DNA of 64,000 nucleotides, taken from the NCBI RefSeq assembly GCF_030408755.1, contig NZ_CP047209.1:124001-188000 (forward strand), given 5' to 3'. Below are positions 9,148 through 17,726 of this stretch, in pieces. The position numbers were made by a program, and so were the translations under genes. Each line of letters opens with the position of its first letter. Positions within the stretch are counted from its first letter, which is position 1. Under the pieces are notes generated by a model, which saw only the letters and a list, made by a program, of their open reading frames with translations, had not been told where the DNA came from and ran no database searches. Source of the stretch: Corynebacterium felinum. GTDB lineage: Bacteria; Actinomycetota; Actinomycetes; Mycobacteriales; Mycobacteriaceae.

Positions 9148-9890
9148 TTTTTCTTCCTATCACATTTAGCCTCAGACGAAGGATCTGAGGAGGACGAACC
9201 AAACGCCGGATTCCGAAGTGGTTTAGTTACATCGCAACCACGGTAGTGACGAACGGAAAACCCGCCTTGAAACGCACGAACTCGCTCACCGAACGAAGTA
9301 GAATTATGTGCCCGCATAGTTTCTTGGATCCAAGGAATGTGCGAATCAACATTCGTGAAGCTTGTTAAGTCACCACAGTTGTAAAATACATTCTCCCCTG
9401 TTCTTGATCCACCTGTAACAACACCATAAATGGTTCGACCAACATAGAGCGGGCCACCTGAATCACCTCTGCATGTTGCATAGTCTAGGGTATGTCCATT
9501 AGTCAAATCATGATACTGGTAGATTCCGTCTCTATCTTGCCAGAAGTTTTCCCTATTCAGGATTTTAACTTGGGATTTAGAAGAGAACTCGTGTTGTCTG
9601 TCCCCACGTCCGGAAAAACCAATAGCTTCCATTTTAGAACCAATTTCAGGCTTTGCTGGGGCGAGACTAAACGCTTGAGGTGTCGAGATTCCGGTACCTA
9701 CTTTAATCAAAGCGATGTCGTAATCTCGTCCTTTGAAGTAAATATTTTCAATTCCAGCGAACTCGCCGTCGCTTTGAACAATTGCACCCTTTTCGTTTTC
9801 ATTTCCACGGATGCAGTGTTCTGCTGTTAGCCACCATTTACCACCCAGATGCGATGCAGTACAATATGCTTCATAAAGCTTAGTGTCATT

Positions 9891-10837
9891 GAGGTTTTCT
9901 CACCAGAGTATTTTGCGGGCTAGGTGTAGGACGACTAAAGCAGTTTTTGCGATGGCTGTAATGGTTTTAGGGCATAGTGTTACACGCCGTAGTGCTTTGA
10001 GTTGTTTGAGCATGGCGTTTGCTCGTTCTGATGGTGCTCGCAAACCGTTAAGACGACGGTTGTACTCGTATTCGTCATCTGCCAGATTCCTTCCTCTGAT
10101 CGGTGTGTGTACGTTGTGACCTGCACCAATGTAGCCTTTGTCGGCAAGAACGCAAATATCAACAGTGCTTATTGCATCAAGAACATGCTCACGCGCTGCT
10201 GTGATGTCGTGGGTTGATCCAGGAGATACTGAGGATACCCATAGTGGGTACCCACTCTCGTCAGTGAGCACCTGTACATTGCCACCAAATGCCTTATGTT
10301 TTCCGGAATACCACAGATCGTGACGGTTTTTCGGGTTCTTTCTCGCTACGCGGTCTGTTCGGATGAGTGTTCCGTCAAGGCAGACGAAAAGATTATTGGC
10401 GTCCTTGGCATGGCGTAGTGCGTCGATGAGGGTGGGAGATTTGGCGGAAACAACCCTGAGTGCTTCATGGATGTAGCGGTAGCCTGTGGCTTGTGAAACA
10501 CGAGCATCACGAGCAATAGTAGCGATACTTGTTGCTTCATAAAGCCAGCGTAGAAGCATAATTGCTTGCTCCCAACACGTTGTGGCACGTTGATGGGGGC
10601 GAAGGTCATGTCGACGGCGATGAGCTTGAAGCCAAGCGCTGATGGTACGTGCAGTGGAAATTGGGACGTCAAGTGTGGCAGAATAGCGAAGCACGCGGGA
10701 GTTCCTTTCAGTTTGATTTTCCTGTATCAAAAACCATTCTGAGTAAGAACCCCGCGTGCTTTCGTTACGACACACCCACAAAACCCCCAAAACCACAGGT
10801 CAGCGTTTCAAACGCATTTCCCCGGTGAGAAAACCTC
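9891..10837 (-). mobile_element. Intact 947-bp IS5-type insertion sequence, copy 1
   Basis: The ends carry the inverted repeat GAGGTTTTCTCACC, and ATT is duplicated on both sides (9888-9890 and 10838-10840). One transposase gene fills it. The copy at 23520-24466 has the same length, and their transposases are identical in sequence and opposite in orientation. Confidence 0.93.
9900..10694 (-). CDS. IS5-type DDE transposase (copy 1)
   Basis: 264 residues: an N-terminal helix-turn-helix (about 35-75, SIATIARDARVSQATGYRYI) and a DDE nuclease with Asp in VCLDGTLI, Asp in VLADKGYIG and Glu in APSERANAM. It is of the DDE_Tnp_4/HARBI-like type common in actinobacteria. I chose the GTG at 10694 because AAAGGA precedes it by 8 nt; a frame extension to 10796 is open but lies in the IS end. 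It is identical to the copy at 23663-24457. Confidence 0.9.
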   Translation of the reverse strand: MLRYSATLDVPISTARTISAWLQAHRRRHDLRPHQRATTCWEQAIMLLRWLYEATSIATIARDARVSQATGYRYIHEALRVVSAKSPTLIDALRHAKDANNLFVCLDGTLIRTDRVARKNPKNRHDLWYSGKHKAFGGNVQVLTDESGYPLWVSSVSPGSTHDITAAREHVLDAISTVDICVLADKGYIGAGHNVHTPIRGRNLADDEYEYNRRLNGLRAPSERANAMLKQLKALRRVTLCPKTITAIAKTALVVLHLARKILW

Positions 10838-11137
10838 ATTGTAGTAGAAGTAGATAGCCCCGATTGAATCGTCAGAAGTTGGATTCGGATTTGTGGTACG
10901 GAAAGTGCCGTTGCGGCGATCAAAGTCCTTATCCCCGATCTCTACATCTTTGAAAGGTTGTTGCTGGTAGATCTCGTCGTAGAACTTGTACTGCTCAAAA
11001 GCTGCTTGTTGTTCTGAAGAGATTTCTTCGGTTGGTTGTGCAAAAGCTGTTGCGTTGGGCAGTAGCATGGTTGCAGAAAGTGAGCTGATCACTACGGTGC
11101 CAAAAAACTTTTTAAGCAAGGCGTAATCCTTTCTCAT

Positions 11138-11568
11138 GCGAATGTTGTCAAAGTTATCAAGAGCTCTCAGGGGTAAGCATATTTAACTTCTATATAAAGT
11201 AAAGCCATTTTTTATATTTATTGCATTTTCTGATTGGCGACAAGGAGGGTTATGGGATCTCTTGCTCTGCTTGAGTCAAAGGCATGACTGCCAGGATCTT
11301 TCATCGTGTATCCTCAAAAGTGCTGTATGTCCTATGTTTTCATTTTCTGTGGGAATATTGCTGAAGTTTGTTCATTTTCCCGCTTTAGCTGCCGCTTATA
11401 TATCGTTAGTCAATCAATACTATCTGCGACGGGGGTATTTTTCCTTGCCCCATAAATAAAGGAAAAAGCTGATTGGTGTGTTGTAGGTCGTCTATGCAAC
11501 ACCTTCTAAAGTTTCATGTGGGAAATATAACTAATAGCAACTAAACTAAATAAGCCTGAAGAAAACAA
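11138..11568. other. AT-rich upstream region of the broken protease, no gene seen
   Basis: TATATAGAAG-like sequence on the minus strand could serve as the protease promoter. A short inverted repeat (GTGTTG/CAACAC) lies near 11480-11505. The 65-codon plus-strand frame at 11262 has no family features or ribosome site, and I do not count it. Confidence 0.5.
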
Positions 11569-11745
11569 GGTTCTCTCACCAGAATTTTTTGTGGTTGAGG
11601 TGTGGGACGACAAAAGCGGTTGTGACAAGTGTGGTGATGACGTAGGGGACAGAAAGTTGCTCGTGTAAGTGCTTTGAATTTTTAGCATGGCGTTTGCTCG
11701 TTTTGCTCACAGACTTGTATGCAAAAAGATTGTATTGATACTTGG
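11569..11745 (-). mobile_element. Relic of the 947-bp IS (transposase 3' end)
   Basis: TTCTCTCACCAGAATTTTT and the following bases resemble the right end of the intact element and especially the relics at 8263 and 21181. It is heavily diverged and non-coding. Confidence 0.7.
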
Positions 11746-11898
11746 GATCGTTCAGTCACAAAAAATTCAACAAGGACAAGTGTATTAGTGGTTCCGTAAT
11801 TTTTTAGGGTGTGAGCCTGCGCCAACGGTGCGCATCGCCGCTGGAGTAGGAGTGGGCGTCGATACGCAAGGACAGCGAGGCGATAAACGGTAAGCTGA

Positions 11899-12330
11899 AT
11901 GTCCATGACTGACAATCACAGCGCCAACACTAGCCTCAAAACACAGCTCACCCGCTTCATCGCGGTAGGAATCGTTGCCGCAATCGTCGACCTCGGACTC
12001 ACCTTATGCCTCGACTACCTGCTTGGAATACCCCGCGAATGGGCAAAAGCACTGGGCTGGTGCGCAGGCACCACAACCGCCTACATCATGAACTCGAAGT
12101 GGACCTTCACCGCCAAAACCTCCGCCAAATCCGGGGCGGCAGTCGCAGTACTCTACCTATCCACATTCGCAGTCCAAAACTTCCTCTACTGGGTACTCGC
12201 AGCACCACTTGCCAGCCTCAACCTGCCCCGCGAAGCAGTCGACGTCATCTCCTTCATCATCGCCCAAGGAGTCGCCACCATCACCAATTTTGCCGTGCAA
12301 CGTATCTTCATCTTCAACGACAAAAAATAA
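11899..12330 (+). CDS. GtrA-family membrane protein of the arabinogalactan locus (Rv3789-like)
   Basis: 143 residues with four hydrophobic segments (about 15-35, 42-62, 76-96, 110-130) and the GtrA hallmark KxxxWcagTxxAYixNskWTF. In mycobacteria and corynebacteria the protein next to dprE1 (Rv3789) has been linked to handling of decaprenyl-phosphoryl-arabinose. Here 5 kb of accessory DNA separates it from dprE1. ATGs at 11899 and 11905 are both possible starts. Confidence 0.85.
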   Translation: MSMTDNHSANTSLKTQLTRFIAVGIVAAIVDLGLTLCLDYLLGIPREWAKALGWCAGTTTAYIMNSKWTFTAKTSAKSGAAVAVLYLSTFAVQNFLYWVLAAPLASLNLPREAVDVISFIIAQGVATITNFAVQRIFIFNDKK

Positions 12331-12358
12331 ACAACAGCACAGCACAAAAACGCCACAA

Positions 12359-12382
12359 CTCTCAGCACACACGCGCTGAGAG
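12359..12382. terminator. Stem-loop between convergent gtrA-like and glfT1 genes
   Basis: CTCTCAGC pairs with GCTGAGAG around an 8-nt loop in the 69-bp gap between two convergent genes. An A-rich tract (AAAAAAGG) after it gives weak support as a terminator on the plus strand. Confidence 0.5.
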
Positions 12383-12399
12383 CAGGAAAAAAGGGGGAG

Positions 12400-13317
12400 T
12401 TAGGGGCGGAAAAACCGCTCCTTACGGCCAAGTTGATGCAGCCGCAACCACTCGCAAAAACCCTTCACATCTTTTTGCTGCACCAAGAAAAACCACGCAA
12501 AACGCGCATATTCCTGCGGCAACAACTTGCGCATGCCGGGCTGATTCATCAAAAACCCACGATTGCGGTACGTAAAAAACCGCTTCGTCGCATTATCCGG
12601 ATACTGCGTATGCATCCGACCACCCAAAATCGGCTTAAACTCATCCGAACCATCAGGATGCAGATACGCAGCGCGCAAACACGTACCAAACCTCAACCCC
12701 GAACGCACCAAACGACGGTGATACTCCACCTCATCGCCACGGATAAACAGACGCAAATCAGGCACCCCAATCACCTCCATCGCACGCGCCGAAATCAACG
12801 CCCCATTAAACAACGAAGCAATACCTTCCAACAGATCATCCTCAGGACGATCAGGATCAATCAGCTCAGAACGGAACCTGCGCCACTCCACGCCCCGGCG
12901 CAACGGAAACGCCAAACGATCCGGCTCCGCCACATTACACACCACCGGCGAAACCTGATCCAAACCATGCGCTACAGCGCACTTTTGCAAAACCTCCAAC
13001 ACCTGACCGCCCTCAGGATGGCCATCATCATCAGCACACCACACCGCATCAGCGCCCAGGGCAAGGGCAGTTAAAAAGCCATACGCAAAACCGCCTGCAC
13101 CCCCCAAATTCGTGGCAGAAGGCAAATGCACACCCTTATCGCCAGCAATCTCTTCCACCAAATCCCGCACCGGATCATCGCAACCATTATCCACCACAAT
13201 GATCCAATCCACAGGGGAGCTTTGCGCCGCAACCACCTGCAAAGAGGTGCGTAGCAACTCCACACGCTTATGGGTAACAATGACAGCGGCAACCTTGTCA
13301 GTGAGTGAAAGAGTCAT
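12400..13317 (-). CDS. glfT1: Galactofuranosyltransferase GlfT1
   Basis: GT2 glycosyltransferase that adds the first galactofuranose residues to the rhamnose-GlcNAc linker of arabinogalactan at the inner membrane face. The 305 residues start with IVTHKR and VVDNG, then the metal-binding DDDGHP (Asp96-98), and later LFIRGDEVEYHRRLVRSGL and CLRAAYLHPDG, as in Rv3782. In mycobacteria it lies between the Wzt and Wzm genes; here those genes are 20 kb away at 33.2-35.0 kb, separated by the metal transporter and the acquired DNA. Confidence 0.92.
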   Translation of the reverse strand: MTLSLTDKVAAVIVTHKRVELLRTSLQVVAAQSSPVDWIIVVDNGCDDPVRDLVEEIAGDKGVHLPSATNLGGAGGFAYGFLTALALGADAVWCADDDGHPEGGQVLEVLQKCAVAHGLDQVSPVVCNVAEPDRLAFPLRRGVEWRRFRSELIDPDRPEDDLLEGIASLFNGALISARAMEVIGVPDLRLFIRGDEVEYHRRLVRSGLRFGTCLRAAYLHPDGSDEFKPILGGRMHTQYPDNATKRFFTYRNRGFLMNQPGMRKLLPQEYARFAWFFLVQQKDVKGFCEWLRLHQLGRKERFFRP

Positions 13318-13626
13318 GGAATCATTCTTTCACACAAGCAGACAGTACAGCCCACACACCATCGCCACGCACCATCTTCATGCACCAACTGCACGCACCA
13401 TCTCTGGTGCCAGCTTCTCACACGAACAAACCGTGATAGGAAACCTAGGTCGACGGCATACAGGTCAGCCGGATAAGGGTGTGAGACAGCCAACACTAAA
13501 CCATAACAATCTTTCCATTGATGCTGCTCAACCATAAGTTTGAGAAAATGACGCTACCCCCAAAAGAACTCAACTACATTTTGAGGGCTTACATGCCTAA
13601 CAAAACCTTGCCTAAACTAGTTCTTT
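13318..13626. promoter_or_regulatory. Divergent control region between glfT1 and the metal transporter
   Basis: A 309-bp gap with no gene. Just before the lipoprotein start there are two GCCTAA half-sites (ATGCCTAACAAAACCTTGCCTAAA, 13590s-13610s) that resemble half of a DtxR box, and GAGAAAATGA near 13541 that resembles half of a Zur box. Both are weak by eye. Iron and/or zinc control would be expected for a metal importer. Confidence 0.35.
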
Positions 13627-14634
13627 ATGGGAATGAATGTCGTAAACTATAAGATTTCACGCTGCGGAATCCGCGGATATGTACGCCAAGCAGCCGCAGC
13701 TTTCGCTACCGTCGCCCTCGCCGGAGGTCTGGTAGCCTGCGCCACCGCTGAGAAGAGCGCAGCACCAGAAAACAGCACCGAAACCACCGACGATAAGGCG
13801 CTCACCATCTTTGCCACCACCGGCTACATCGGTGATGCGGTCAAGAACATCGCACCCGACGCTGACGTGACCATCATGGTCGGCCCAGGCGGTGACCCGC
13901 ACACCTACCAGCCATCCACTCAAGACATTGAGAAAATCAAGACCTCCGACGTGGTGTTCTGGACCGGCCTGCACATGGAAGCTCAGATGATCGACCAGCT
14001 CGAAGCACAAGGCGATCGCCAAGTAGCAGTGGGTGAGAACATTCCAGAAGCAAACCGCCTCGACTGGCCAGAACTGGGCGAAAACGGTGAGAAGCTCTAC
14101 GACCCACACGTATGGAACTCCACCGACAACTGGAAGTACGTCGTTGATGCCATCACCGAAAAGCTGGTCAGCGTCGACTCCGCCAAGGCTGAGGAATACA
14201 AGAAGAATTCCGAATCCTACAAGAAGGAAATCGACGAGGCAGCCACGTACGTTGAGGAAAAACTGGCCACAATCCCAGCAGACAAGCGCATCCTGATCAC
14301 CGGCCACGACGCCTTCAACTACTTCGGTAAGCAGTTCAACCTTGAGATTCACGCCACCGACTTCGTCACCTCCGAGTCCGAGCTGTCGGCAGCAGAACTG
14401 AAGGAACTGGGCGAATTCATCGCTGAGAAGAAGATCCGCACCATCTTCCAAGACAACTTGGCTAACCCACAGGCGATCAACTCCCTGAAGGAAACCGTCA
14501 CCGCCAAGGGTTGGGAAGTGGAAATCTCCGATAAGGAACTGTTCGCAGACTCCCTCGGTGAAAACGCCCCAACTGACACCTACATCGGCATTTTGAAGTA
14601 CAACGCCGATGCGATCGCTGAAGCGCTGAAGTAA
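13627..14634 (+). CDS. Metal-binding lipoprotein of an ABC importer (ZnuA/TroA family)
   Basis: Cluster A-I (ZnuA/TroA-like) solute-binding protein for Mn, Zn or Fe. The 335 residues have a lipobox LVAC with Cys38, then GGDPHTYQPS with His92, DPHVW, ITGHDAFNYFG and FQDN, which together supply the usual His/His/acid/Asp metal ligands. ATPase and two permease genes follow. The layout, ending in a secreted protease gene, resembles the iron- and zinc-responsive iut locus described in C. diphtheriae; that link is from memory of the locus, not from alignment. Starts at 13627 or 13633 are equally possible. Confidence 0.88.
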   Translation: MGMNVVNYKISRCGIRGYVRQAAAAFATVALAGGLVACATAEKSAAPENSTETTDDKALTIFATTGYIGDAVKNIAPDADVTIMVGPGGDPHTYQPSTQDIEKIKTSDVVFWTGLHMEAQMIDQLEAQGDRQVAVGENIPEANRLDWPELGENGEKLYDPHVWNSTDNWKYVVDAITEKLVSVDSAKAEEYKKNSESYKKEIDEAATYVEEKLATIPADKRILITGHDAFNYFGKQFNLEIHATDFVTSESELSAAELKELGEFIAEKKIRTIFQDNLANPQAINSLKETVTAKGWEVEISDKELFADSLGENAPTDTYIGILKYNADAIAEALK

Positions 14635-14666
14635 TTCCCCGCTTTTCGCACAAGAACTGTAACCGT

Positions 14667-14713
14667 GTGCCAGTACCTTTGAAACACCAGCAGGTGTGAG
14701 CAGGTACTGGCAC
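14667..14713 (+). promoter_or_regulatory. Long intercistronic stem-loop after the binding-protein gene
   Basis: GTGCCAGTACCT and AGGTACTGGCAC form a perfect 12-bp stem with an inner ACACC/GGTGT stem, followed by only three Ts. Such hairpins often stabilise upstream mRNA or partly terminate, giving more binding protein than permease. Confidence 0.6.
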
Positions 14714-14745
14714 TTTGATGATGTAAGGAACGTGGTTCGCACACC

Positions 14746-15459
14746 ATGGATGTATTGACCATTTCTGGACTCAGCGTTGCATACGGAGCCACCACGGTGG
14801 TCAACGACGTGAGCTTTCGGGTGCCCCAAGGGGCCGTGATGGGGCTTTTAGGGCCCAACGGCGCTGGTAAATCCACCGTTATGAAAGCCGCACTGGGTCT
14901 TATTCCCGCCGCACAAGGCGATGTCCGTTTCTTTGGCGGCAGCCTCGAAAGCGCCCGCAAGCGCGTGGCCTATATGCCCCAGGCGGCCTCTGTGGACTGG
15001 GATTACCCCATTACTGTGGAGCAAGTGGTGGCCATGGGGTTGTATTCCGAATTGGGGTGGTTCAAACGCCCCACCGCAGCCCACAAACGTCGTGTGAGCG
15101 ACGCATTGGAGCGTGTAGGAATTGGGGAATTAGCCAAGCGCCAAATCTCCGAGTTGTCGGGTGGTCAGCGTCGCCGCGTATTCGTGGCCCGGATTCTTGT
15201 GCAAGCTCCCGAGCTGTATTTCCTTGATGAGCCTTTCGCTGGTGTGGATGCTGCCAGTGAACAAGTGATTCGGGGAGTGCTGCAGGAGCTTAAACAGGGC
15301 GGGGCCTCGATTGTGATCGTGCACCACGACCTGTCCACAGTGGAGAAAATGTGCGATCATGTGACGATTCTGAACCGCCATGTGGTGTCCACCGGCCCCG
15401 TTCAGGAGGCTTTTAGCAAAGAGCTGATCCATGAAGCCTTCGGGTTGGGGTTAATGTGA
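14746..15459 (+). CDS. Metal ABC importer ATPase
   Basis: 237 residues with Walker A GPNGAGKST (36-44), the Q-loop region, signature LSGGQRRR (about 137), Walker B LYFLDEPFAGVD and the switch VHHDLSTV. It is of the ZnuC/MntB type. It follows the lipoprotein gene after a hairpin and overlaps the first permease gene by 4 bp, so the ATPase and permease are coupled. Confidence 0.93.
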   Translation: MDVLTISGLSVAYGATTVVNDVSFRVPQGAVMGLLGPNGAGKSTVMKAALGLIPAAQGDVRFFGGSLESARKRVAYMPQAASVDWDYPITVEQVVAMGLYSELGWFKRPTAAHKRRVSDALERVGIGELAKRQISELSGGQRRRVFVARILVQAPELYFLDEPFAGVDAASEQVIRGVLQELKQGGASIVIVHHDLSTVEKMCDHVTILNRHVVSTGPVQEAFSKELIHEAFGLGLM

Positions 15460-16331
15460 TTGATTTCGTTGAATTTTTATCGGAATTTGCCTACCGTCGT
15501 ATTGTGATCGGCACCGCGCTTATTGGTGCGTGTTCTGGGGCGATGGGTGCGTTTTTGTATTTGCGTCGGCAGTCGCTGATGTCGGATGTGATTGGGCATT
15601 CCGCTACCCCTGGTGTGATGGGTGCGTTTTTGCTGGTCTCAGCGGTGAGTGCTGGTTTTGATGCGCGCTCGATGCCGGTGATTGTGGTTGGCGCGTTGGT
15701 TACAGGTTTGCTGTCTGTGGTGCTTGCGAACCGCGTTGCTGATACCACCAGGATTGGAATTGATGCCACGATGGCGGTGACACTCTCGCTGTTTTTGGGC
15801 GGCGGTTTGTTGCTGTTGCAGGTCATTCAGCGTTCGCGGATTCGGGGCAAGGGGGGCATTGAAGAGTTGATGTTCGGTAATGCGGCCACGTTGACGAATT
15901 TGGATGTGTACACCATTGCTGTGGTGACTGTGTTGGTTGCTGTGGTGACAGCTGTGTTATGGCGGCCGTTTACTGTGATCACGTTCGATCCCGTGCTCGC
16001 CACCGTTGCGGGTACACGGTTGAAGGTGTTATCCCCCGTGCTCTTTGGTTTGGTGGTGCTGGCTATCGTGATGGGTGTGAAGGCGGTGGGGCTGATCTTG
16101 ATGATCGCCTTTGCGGTGTTCCCGCCCGCAGCTGCACGCCAGTTCTCGAAAACGGTGGGGGGTATGGTGCTGTTGTCTGGGGTGTTTGGTGTGGTGGCTG
16201 CTGTTGTGGGTAGTTACTTCTCCGTGGCGTTGGGCAAGGTTCCGACGGGCCCGATGATTGTTGTTGTGTTGAGCGTGATCGTTGTTGTGTCGATGATTGT
16301 TGCGCCGAAGCGAAGTGGGGTGCATGCATAA
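15456..16331 (+). CDS. Metal ABC importer permease 1 (ABC-3 family)
   Basis: 291 residues, eight or more hydrophobic helices, with the ABC-3 signature LRRQSLMSDVIGHSATPGV and, near the C-terminus, GVKAVGLILMIAFAVFPPAAARQF. The start overlaps the ATPase stop (GTGA). It should form a heterodimer with the next permease. Confidence 0.92.
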   Translation: MIDFVEFLSEFAYRRIVIGTALIGACSGAMGAFLYLRRQSLMSDVIGHSATPGVMGAFLLVSAVSAGFDARSMPVIVVGALVTGLLSVVLANRVADTTRIGIDATMAVTLSLFLGGGLLLLQVIQRSRIRGKGGIEELMFGNAATLTNLDVYTIAVVTVLVAVVTAVLWRPFTVITFDPVLATVAGTRLKVLSPVLFGLVVLAIVMGVKAVGLILMIAFAVFPPAAARQFSKTVGGMVLLSGVFGVVAAVVGSYFSVALGKVPTGPMIVVVLSVIVVVSMIVAPKRSGVHA

Positions 16332-17206
16332 TGAGTTTCGCGGTTTCTGTGTCGATTCTGGCAGCTGTGGTGTCGTTGACCTGCGCGTTGCCGGGTGTGG
16401 TGTTGGTGTTGCGGCGTCAGGCTATGATGTCGGATGCGCTTGCGCATGCGGTGTTGCCGGGTATTGCGGTGGCGGCGATCTGGGCGAGTTCCCCGCGTGA
16501 TCCTGTGTTGATTGTGGGTGCTACCTGCGGTGGTGTGCTGGTGATGGCGTTAACGGAGTGGTTGCGTGCGCGGGGTCGTTTTACTGATGATGCCTCGACT
16601 GGCCTGATTTTCCCGGCGTTTTTCGCGATTGGTGTGATTTTGATTTCGACGAAGTTTACTACTTCCTCGATTTCTGAGCACACGGTGTTGGTGGGGGATT
16701 TGAATCTTTCGGCGCTGACGCACTGGGAGGTTGCAGGTTTCGATCTGGGTCCGAAGGATGCGTGGGTTGTTGGTGGCGTGGGGTTGTGTACGGCGCTGCT
16801 GGTGATTCTGGCGCGGCGTCCGTTGACTGTGTCGACTTTTGATCCGGTTTTCGCCCAGACTGTGGGGGTGCGGCATCGCTTGTTGAATTATTTGATTATG
16901 GTGTCGGTTTCGTTGACTGTGGTGGTGGCGTTTAATGCTGCTGGTGCGGTTTTGGTGGTGGCGTTGATGATTGTGCCTGCTGCGACCGCGTTGTTGGTCA
17001 CGCATTCCCAGGGGGCGATGTTGGTGGTCACGCTTGTGGTGGCGTTGGTAGCTTCCCAGGTGGGGTTTTGGGTGGCGTATCATTTCGATGCTGCGACTTC
17101 GCCGACGATGGCGCTTGTCGACGGTGTGCTCTTTGTCGCCTTGTGGTTGTATGTTCGCGCTCGCTCGCGGTGGAATAAGACACCAGATGTAGGAATGTCC
17201 TATTAG
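16331..17206 (+). CDS. Metal ABC importer permease 2 (ABC-3 family)
   Basis: 291 residues, same family and length as permease 1, with LRRQAMMSDALAHAVLPGIA and NAAGAVLVVALMIVPAATA. The start overlaps the previous stop by one base (TAATG). Last gene of the importer operon, followed by a clear terminator. Confidence 0.92.
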   Translation: MSFAVSVSILAAVVSLTCALPGVVLVLRRQAMMSDALAHAVLPGIAVAAIWASSPRDPVLIVGATCGGVLVMALTEWLRARGRFTDDASTGLIFPAFFAIGVILISTKFTTSSISEHTVLVGDLNLSALTHWEVAGFDLGPKDAWVVGGVGLCTALLVILARRPLTVSTFDPVFAQTVGVRHRLLNYLIMVSVSLTVVVAFNAAGAVLVVALMIVPAATALLVTHSQGAMLVVTLVVALVASQVGFWVAYHFDAATSPTMALVDGVLFVALWLYVRARSRWNKTPDVGMSY

Positions 17207-17226
17207 TTTTTCTCAGTACTGGTTTT

Positions 17227-17252
17227 ACGGGGGTAATCTGCCCCCGTTTTTC
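17227..17252 (+). terminator. Rho-independent terminator of the metal importer operon
   Basis: ACGGGGG and CCCCCGT form a 7-bp GC stem with a 7-nt loop, directly followed by TTTTT. The next 300 bp to the DtxR-like box hold no gene that I can support; the 74-codon frame at 17277 lacks family features. Confidence 0.85.
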
Positions 17253-17543
17253 CATGTCGGGATAGGTGTCAAGGCTATGTCGCAGCTGCGCTGTGCAGGG
17301 GTGGATTGGTGTGTAGGTGGGGGTGAAATGCTGGTTTTGGCCGTGCATGACTTGAGTTGGCATGGGGTATTGATCTTGATGCAAGGGGTGGGGACTGTGC
17401 CTACAGGTGAAGAAAGGGTGCGGGTGGGCAGTGGTGGGTGCGGGGGTTATGCTGTGGTTTTGGGATGGAGAGAATCCCCGGTAAACCTTGAAAATATTTA
17501 AGCCTTTTATCAGCCAATTTTTCAGAAGTCTCCCGAAGTGAAC

Positions 17544-17562
17544 TTAGGTAAAACTAATGGCC
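17544..17562 (+). promoter_or_regulatory. Candidate DtxR (iron repressor) box
   Basis: TTAGGTAAAACTAATGGCC matches the DtxR consensus TTAGGTTAGCCTAACCTAA at about 11 of 19 positions, including the whole left TTAGGT half. It lies about 180 bp before the secreted protease start. Iron control of this gene would agree with its place beside a metal importer. Confidence 0.4.
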
Positions 17563-17648
17563 GTATAAACAATTGCGGATCTACGGGGGTAAATATTCAT
17601 TCTTTTGCCTAGTTGTTGACGAAAATCTGGCCTGAATATACCGAGCAT

Positions 17649-17677
17649 GATTATTTTATGTAAAGCATAAAATAATC
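17649..17677. promoter_or_regulatory. Perfect 12-bp AT-rich inverted repeat before the coiled-coil protease
   Basis: GATTATTTTATG (17649-17660) and CATAAAATAATC (17666-17677) are separated by 5 bases. A second repeat, GATCAAC/GTTGATC, follows at 17679-17700. They are 27-50 bp from the start codon, so they could be an operator or a structured mRNA leader. Confidence 0.5.
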
Positions 17678-17726
17678 CGATCAACATTCTCAGGTTGATC
17701 TTTGGTTTTTGAGGTTTAGTGTGTAT

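Larger units (their letters stand above)
9144..11137 (-). pseudogene. Secreted trypsin-like serine protease, interrupted by an IS
   Basis: The 5' part (11137 to 10838) encodes a signal peptide (MRKDYALLKKFFGTVVISSLSATMLLPNATAFAQ) and a pro-region ending IYFYYN. The 3' part (9890 to 9144) resumes in frame with DTKLYEAYCTASHLGGKWWLTAEHCI. All three catalytic motifs survive: His in TAEHC, Asp in DYDIALIK and Ser in CRGDSGGPL. Removing the 947-bp IS and one ATT duplication restores a frame of about 348 residues, so the insertion looks recent. As it stands, the ORF stops just inside the IS (PGKCV). A similar signal-bearing trypsin fold occurs at 17727. Confidence 0.88.

Noticed and set aside
13657..14829. 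390-codon frame opposite the metal-binding lipoprotein
   Set aside because: Antisense shadow of a well-supported gene; its composition mirrors the real codons and it has no domain.
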